Assembly (NCBI GenBank): GCA_030654835.1
Contig: JAURWS010000053.1
Coordinates: 1 to 57,909 of the forward strand
Direction of reading: 5' to 3'
DNA length: 57,909 nt
Source: Gammaproteobacteria bacterium
Lineage (GTDB): Bacteria > Pseudomonadota > Gammaproteobacteria > Pseudomonadales > Pseudohongiellaceae
The notes beneath the pieces are model-generated. The model worked only from the letters and a program-made list of their open reading frames with translations. It made no database searches and was not told the DNA's origin. The position numbers and the translations under genes were made by a program. This document shows positions 54,747-57,909 of the stretch, piece by piece. Positions within the stretch are counted from its first letter, which is position 1. Every line of letters starts with the position of its first letter.

Positions 54747-54763
54747 CTGGCACAGCCTGTGCA
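54747..54763 (+). promoter_or_regulatory. Sigma-54 promoter of nrtA
   Basis: CTGGCACAGCCTGTGCA matches the -24/-12 consensus YTGGCACGRNNNTTGCW at all but two fixed positions, with the required GG-N10-GC spacing. Transcription would begin near 54774, giving a leader of about 160 bases. This suggests nitrogen control by NtrC or a similar enhancer-binding protein; no activator gene is in the window. Confidence 0.75.
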
Positions 54764-54779
54764 GGAGTCAGGTCGTGAA

Positions 54780-54842
54780 CCCGGGATCATCTCCCCTCGG
54801 GCGAACAAGCGGATCCGGACCTCCCCCCGGATCAATATCCGC
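54780..54842 (+). promoter_or_regulatory. Two leader hairpins of nrtA, candidate NasT target
   Basis: Hairpin 1: CCC (54780-54782) with GGG (54799-54801), inner GGGA/TCCC. Hairpin 2: GCGGAT (54809-54814) with ATCCGC (54837-54842), or alternatively GATCCGG (54812-54818) with CCGGATC (54827-54833). Both lie between the expected transcription start and the terminator, the normal place of ANTAR-binding hairpins. The AnnGnn loop was not recognised, so NasT binding is inferred from position. Confidence 0.5.
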
Positions 54843-54852
54843 AGGGTAATGT

Positions 54853-54891
54853 AGCCCACGATGTTGCGAAGCAACTCGTGGGCTTTTTTTT
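54853..54891 (+). terminator. Intrinsic terminator in the nrtA leader
   Basis: AGCCCACGA (54853-54861) pairs with TCGTGGGCT (54876-54884), and GTTGC with GCAAC inside it around a GAA loop, followed by eight T. It ends 43 bases before the nrtA ATG, so it acts as an attenuator for the nrt genes. Confidence 0.87.
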
Positions 54892-54934
54892 GCAGAAATA
54901 TTTGTCGTCAATGGATGTAAAAAAGGAGCACACC

Positions 54935-56374
54935 ATGTCAGTCAAACCAATCGTCAGCGCTGTCTCTACACCTAGCTCGCCTGTCTCCACCCGCACCTCC
55001 AGTCACAGTTCCATTACCAGCAGACGCGGCGCTCTGCTCACGCTGGGCATGAGTGTGGCGTGCTCCACGCTGCTCTTTACCGCAGGCGTCAGCGCACAGG
55101 TCGGTCCTGCCGAAAAAGATGAACTGAATTTCGGCTTCATCAAACTGACTGACATGGCCCCTCTGGCGATTGCCTATGAGCAGGGCTATTTCGAAGACGA
55201 AGGTCTCTACGTCACTCTTCAGGCACAGGCGAACTGGAAAGTGTTGCTGGACGGCGTGATTGCCGGGCAACTCGACGGCGCACACATGCTGGCCGGACAG
55301 CCCATCGCCGCCACTATCGGCTACGGCACCGAGGCGCACATCGTCACTCCGCTGAGCATGGATCTGAATGGCAACGGCATCACGGTTTCCAACGCAGTGT
55401 GGGAGGCGATGCTGCCACACGTGCCGATGGAGAACGGCAAGCCCGTGCATCCGATCAAGGCCGATTCCTTGAAGCCGGTGGTCGATGATTACCTTTCCCG
55501 TGGCGTGCCCTTCAACATGGGCATGGTGTTCCCGGTATCCACGCACAACTACGAGCTGCGCTACTGGCTCGCCGCAGGCGGTATCAACCCCGGTTTCTAC
55601 GACCCCGCTGCAGGCGACAGTTCTGGAACGTTGGACGCAGAAGTGACGCTGTCCGTGACGCCACCACCACAAATGCCTGCCACTCTGGAAGCCGGCACAA
55701 TTCTCGGCTACAGCGTGGGTGAGCCGTGGAACCAGCAGGCCATCGTCAAGGGTATCGGCGTGCCGGTGATCACCGACTACGAAATCTGGAAGAACAACCC
55801 CGAGAAAGTGTTCGGCATGACTCAGGCCTTCACCGAACAGTATCCGAACACCTCCGTGCGCATCGTCAAGGCCATGCTGCGTGCCGGCAAGTGGCTGGAC
55901 GAAAACAACAACGCCAATCGCGTCGAGGCCACCGAGATTCTGTCGCGCCCGGACTACGTCGGCGCGGATGTGAACGTGATCGCCAACTCCATGACCGGTA
56001 CCTTCGAGTACGAGAAGGGCGACGTGCGCGAGGTGCCCGACTTCAACGTGTTCTTCCGCTACAACGCCACCTATCCCTACTACTCCGACGCGGTGTGGTA
56101 CCTGACGCAGATGCGGCGCTGGGGCCAGATTGCCGAGCCGAAGTCCGACGACTGGTACCTGGAGCAGGCGAAGAAAGTTTACCGCCCCGACATTTATCAG
56201 ACTGCCGCTCGGGAGTTGATTGCCGAGGGCATCATGACTGCTGCCGACTTCCCTGACTTCGCCACCGAATCCGGCTTCCGCCCCTCAACTTCGGACTTCA
56301 TCGACGGCGTCTCTTACGACGGCACACAGCCCAACGCCTACCTGCAGTCCCTCACCATCGGCCTGAAGGACTAA
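54935..56374 (+). CDS. nrtA: Nitrate ABC transporter substrate-binding protein NrtA
   Basis: 479-aa NrtA/CmpA-type protein. A twin-arginine signal ([11 protein letters not shown], Arg 30-31) with cleavage near VSA (~54) indicates folded export. The mature part has [54 protein letters not shown] and [24 protein letters not shown] precedes ATG 54935; GTG 54878 further upstream lies in the terminator tail and is rejected. It delivers nitrate (or a similar anion) to NrtB. Confidence 0.94.
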   Translation: MSVKPIVSAVSTPSSPVSTRTSSHSSITSRRGALLTLGMSVACSTLLFTAGVSAQVGPAEKDELNFGFIKLTDMAPLAIAYEQGYFEDEGLYVTLQAQANWKVLLDGVIAGQLDGAHMLAGQPIAATIGYGTEAHIVTPLSMDLNGNGITVSNAVWEAMLPHVPMENGKPVHPIKADSLKPVVDDYLSRGVPFNMGMVFPVSTHNYELRYWLAAGGINPGFYDPAAGDSSGTLDAEVTLSVTPPPQMPATLEAGTILGYSVGEPWNQQAIVKGIGVPVITDYEIWKNNPEKVFGMTQAFTEQYPNTSVRIVKAMLRAGKWLDENNNANRVEATEILSRPDYVGADVNVIANSMTGTFEYEKGDVREVPDFNVFFRYNATYPYYSDAVWYLTQMRRWGQIAEPKSDDWYLEQAKKVYRPDIYQTAARELIAEGIMTAADFPDFATESGFRPSTSDFIDGVSYDGTQPNAYLQSLTIGLKD

Positions 56375-56435
56375 CCCCGTTCCTGCCCCGGCCGCGAAGA
56401 AAGAGGCACTGAACGTGAAACACGAGGAAGACCCG

Positions 56436-57449
56436 ATGACCACATTAGCCCCCAACCCAAAGGCGAACTTGAGCACCCTGTCCTGGAACTTCGCGATAAG
56501 CCTGCTCCCGAAAGCGCCTTCCCTCACCCGATTGATGCGCTCCCTGAGCATCTCCGCCGTTGGCATCGCACTGTTCCTGGCGCTGTGGCAAGGCACCGCC
56601 AGCAATATCAACACCTCACTCGGGCAATTCCCCGGCCCGATGCAGGTGTGGGCGCAGATGCAGAACCTCGTGGATGAATATCAGCGCGAACAGGAGCGGC
56701 GCACGGAGTTCTACACGCGCCAGGAGACCCGCAATGCCGAGCTCCTGGCCGAAGACGCCAATGCCGAGATCCGGGTGCGCCCCTACACCGGGCGCCCCAC
56801 CTTCATCGATCAAATCCAGACCAGCCTGATGACCGTGGCGTTCGGGTTCACTATCGCCATGTTCATCGCGATTCCACTCGGCATCGTCTGCGGGCTGAGC
56901 GAACTTATCTACAGCGCCGTGAACCCCATCATCCAACTGTTCAAGCCGGTGTCGCCGCTGGCCTGGCTGCCGCTGGTGACGATGGTGGTCAGCGCGCTGT
57001 ACGTCTCCGAGAACCCGATGTTCGAGAAGTCGTTCATCACCTCCGCCATCACCGTCGCCCTGTGCTGTCTGTGGCCCACGGTGATCAACACCACGGTTGG
57101 CGTGGCGAGTGTGGACAAGGATCTCATCAACGTCAGCCGCGTGATCTGTCTGCCGACCCACATGCACATTCGCAAGATCGTGCTGCCCTCGGCGATTCCG
57201 CTTATTTTTACCGGCATGCGCCTGTCGCTGGCCACTGGTTGGATGGTGCTGATCGCCGCCGAGATGCTGGCGCAGAACCCTGGGCTCGGCAAGTTCATCT
57301 GGGATGAATTCCAGAATGGCAGTTCCGATTCGCTGGGCCGCATCATGGTGGCGGTAATTGTGATCGGCCTGATCGGCTTCGCGCTCGACTGGCTGATGCT
57401 GGCGCTGCAGAGGCGCGTTAGCTGGGATAAGAACAGCGTGCTGCGGTAA
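56436..57449 (+). CDS. nrtB: Nitrate ABC transporter permease NrtB
   Basis: 337-aa BPD-type permease with about six helices and the coupling EAA-like loop (GVASVDKDLINVSRVICLPT). An unusually long periplasmic or charged stretch (~75-115, QREQERRTEFYTRQETRN) follows helix 1, as in many NrtB proteins. GAGGAAG precedes ATG 56436; GTG 56415 is possible. It follows nrtA by 61 bases and precedes the ATPase gene, with a REP-like hairpin between. Confidence 0.93.
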   Translation: MTTLAPNPKANLSTLSWNFAISLLPKAPSLTRLMRSLSISAVGIALFLALWQGTASNINTSLGQFPGPMQVWAQMQNLVDEYQREQERRTEFYTRQETRNAELLAEDANAEIRVRPYTGRPTFIDQIQTSLMTVAFGFTIAMFIAIPLGIVCGLSELIYSAVNPIIQLFKPVSPLAWLPLVTMVVSALYVSENPMFEKSFITSAITVALCCLWPTVINTTVGVASVDKDLINVSRVICLPTHMHIRKIVLPSAIPLIFTGMRLSLATGWMVLIAAEMLAQNPGLGKFIWDEFQNGSSDSLGRIMVAVIVIGLIGFALDWLMLALQRRVSWDKNSVLR

Positions 57450-57453
57450 GCAC

Positions 57454-57516
57454 CTGTGGGAGCAGGCCTGCCCGCGATTGAAATAAAAGAATCGCGGGCA
57501 AGGCCCGCTCCCACAG
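57454..57516. repeat. REP-like inverted pair inside the nrt operon (copy 6)
   Basis: CTGTGGGAGCAGGCCTGCCC at the left and AGGCCCGCTCCCACAG at the right, with CGCGATT and AATCGCG inside, form a 63-base hairpin four bases after the nrtB stop and before the ATPase gene. It may stabilise the nrtAB part of the message. Confidence 0.87.
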
Positions 57517-57567
57517 TAGAACAGCAACACAGCAAGCGGTAGCCGTCAAAAGTCAGGAGAGTAATAA

Positions 57568-57909
57568 ATGCAAAGTTATCTGGAAATCAGCAAGGTCGGC
57601 ATCGAGTTCAATACCGAAAGCGGCAATTTCCGCGCGCTGCAGAATATCAACCTGAAAGTGGACAAGGGCGAGTTCATCTCCCTCATCGGCCACTCCGGCT
57701 GCGGCAAATCCACCGTGCTCAATATTCTTGCGGGACTCTACCAGGCCACCGAAGGCGGCGTGATTCTCGAAGGCAAGGAAGTCAACTCGCCGAGCCCCGA
57801 CCGCGCCGTGGTGTTTCAGAACCATGCGCTGCTGCCGTGGCTGACGGTGTACGAGAACGTCGAGCTGGGCGTGAAGCAGGTCTTCAAGGGTAAAAAATCC
57901 AAGGCCGAG
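57568..57909 (+). CDS. Nitrate ABC transporter ATPase NrtC/NrtD-like (3' end missing)
   Basis: First 114 codons only; the gene runs off the window. Walker A GHSGCGKST (~43-51) and the Q-loop VFQNHALLPWLTVYENVELG typical of nitrate/taurine-type ATPases are present. Whether it is the short NrtD or the fused NrtC form (with an NrtA-like tail) cannot be told. ATG 57568 has AGGAGA ten bases upstream. Energises NrtAB. Confidence 0.92.
   Translation, partial: MQSYLEISKVGIEFNTESGNFRALQNINLKVDKGEFISLIGHSGCGKSTVLNILAGLYQATEGGVILEGKEVNSPSPDRAVVFQNHALLPWLTVYENVELGVKQVFKGKKSKAE

Noticed and set aside
54878-54934. Upstream GTG start for nrtA
   Set aside because: It lies in the terminator stem, lacks a ribosome-binding site, and would add residues ahead of the Tat signal; ATG 54935 has AAGGAG.

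Overview
The window reads as a chromosomal segment of a GC-rich gammaproteobacterium. It carries YaeQ, YfbR, a DUF2058 protein, an SrmB-like helicase, an AbgT transporter, RTX/VCBS surface protein, TonB receptor and REP-like intergenic hairpins of a kind familiar from Pseudomonas. The exact taxon cannot be fixed from the sequence; no rRNA or tRNA gene was seen.

Layout. (1) 1-5284: 3' end of a giant VCBS-repeat adhesin with PA14 and RTX domains. (2) 5311-9786: housekeeping genes (TetA-like efflux pump, DUF2058, DoxX, YaeQ) and a membrane histidine-kinase-like protein whose phospho-accepting His is Tyr. (3) 9989-21412: a defence island. Five tightly packed genes on the minus strand encode HsdR, a KilA-N protein, a fused HsdM-HsdS, an OLD-family ATPase/TOPRIM nuclease and a UvrD-like helicase, so a type I restriction system and a Gabija-like pair appear to share one transcript. 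Facing them is a two-gene plus-strand unit of an unknown 359-aa protein and a HicA-like protein. (4) 21525-38495: metabolic and signalling genes (MHS transporter, PEP carboxylase, YfbR, hybrid kinase, DUF1415, DEAD-box helicase, YqaA, XRE regulator, AbgT, a redoxin/cytochrome c/copper-monooxygenase fusion, thiolase, a DUF4258/HTH toxin-antitoxin pair, a VOC protein). (5) 38595-48159: VapBC-like toxin-antitoxin pair, then a metal-resistance block with a His-rich periplasmic protein, CzcCBA-type efflux and ChrB-ChrA. (6) 48337-50643: TonB-dependent receptor. (7) 51301 to the end: a nitrate uptake block.

The nitrate block holds a porin, a NasT-like ANTAR regulator, a cytosolic NasS-like sensor, and NrtA, NrtB and the start of the NrtC/D ATPase. 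Both the porin and nrtA are preceded by a leader ending in a strong intrinsic terminator just before the ribosome-binding site, and the nrtA leader has a close match to a sigma-54 promoter. This fits NasS releasing NasT when nitrate is present, with NasT then preventing termination at both leaders; the porin would thereby join the nitrate regulon.

Between the TonB receptor and the porin lies an 800-base gene-free stretch. It contains two inverted copies of a roughly 55-base core, each held in a different but self-complementary stem. At least six copies of a REP-like hairpin family are scattered through the window, one of them inside the nrt operon.
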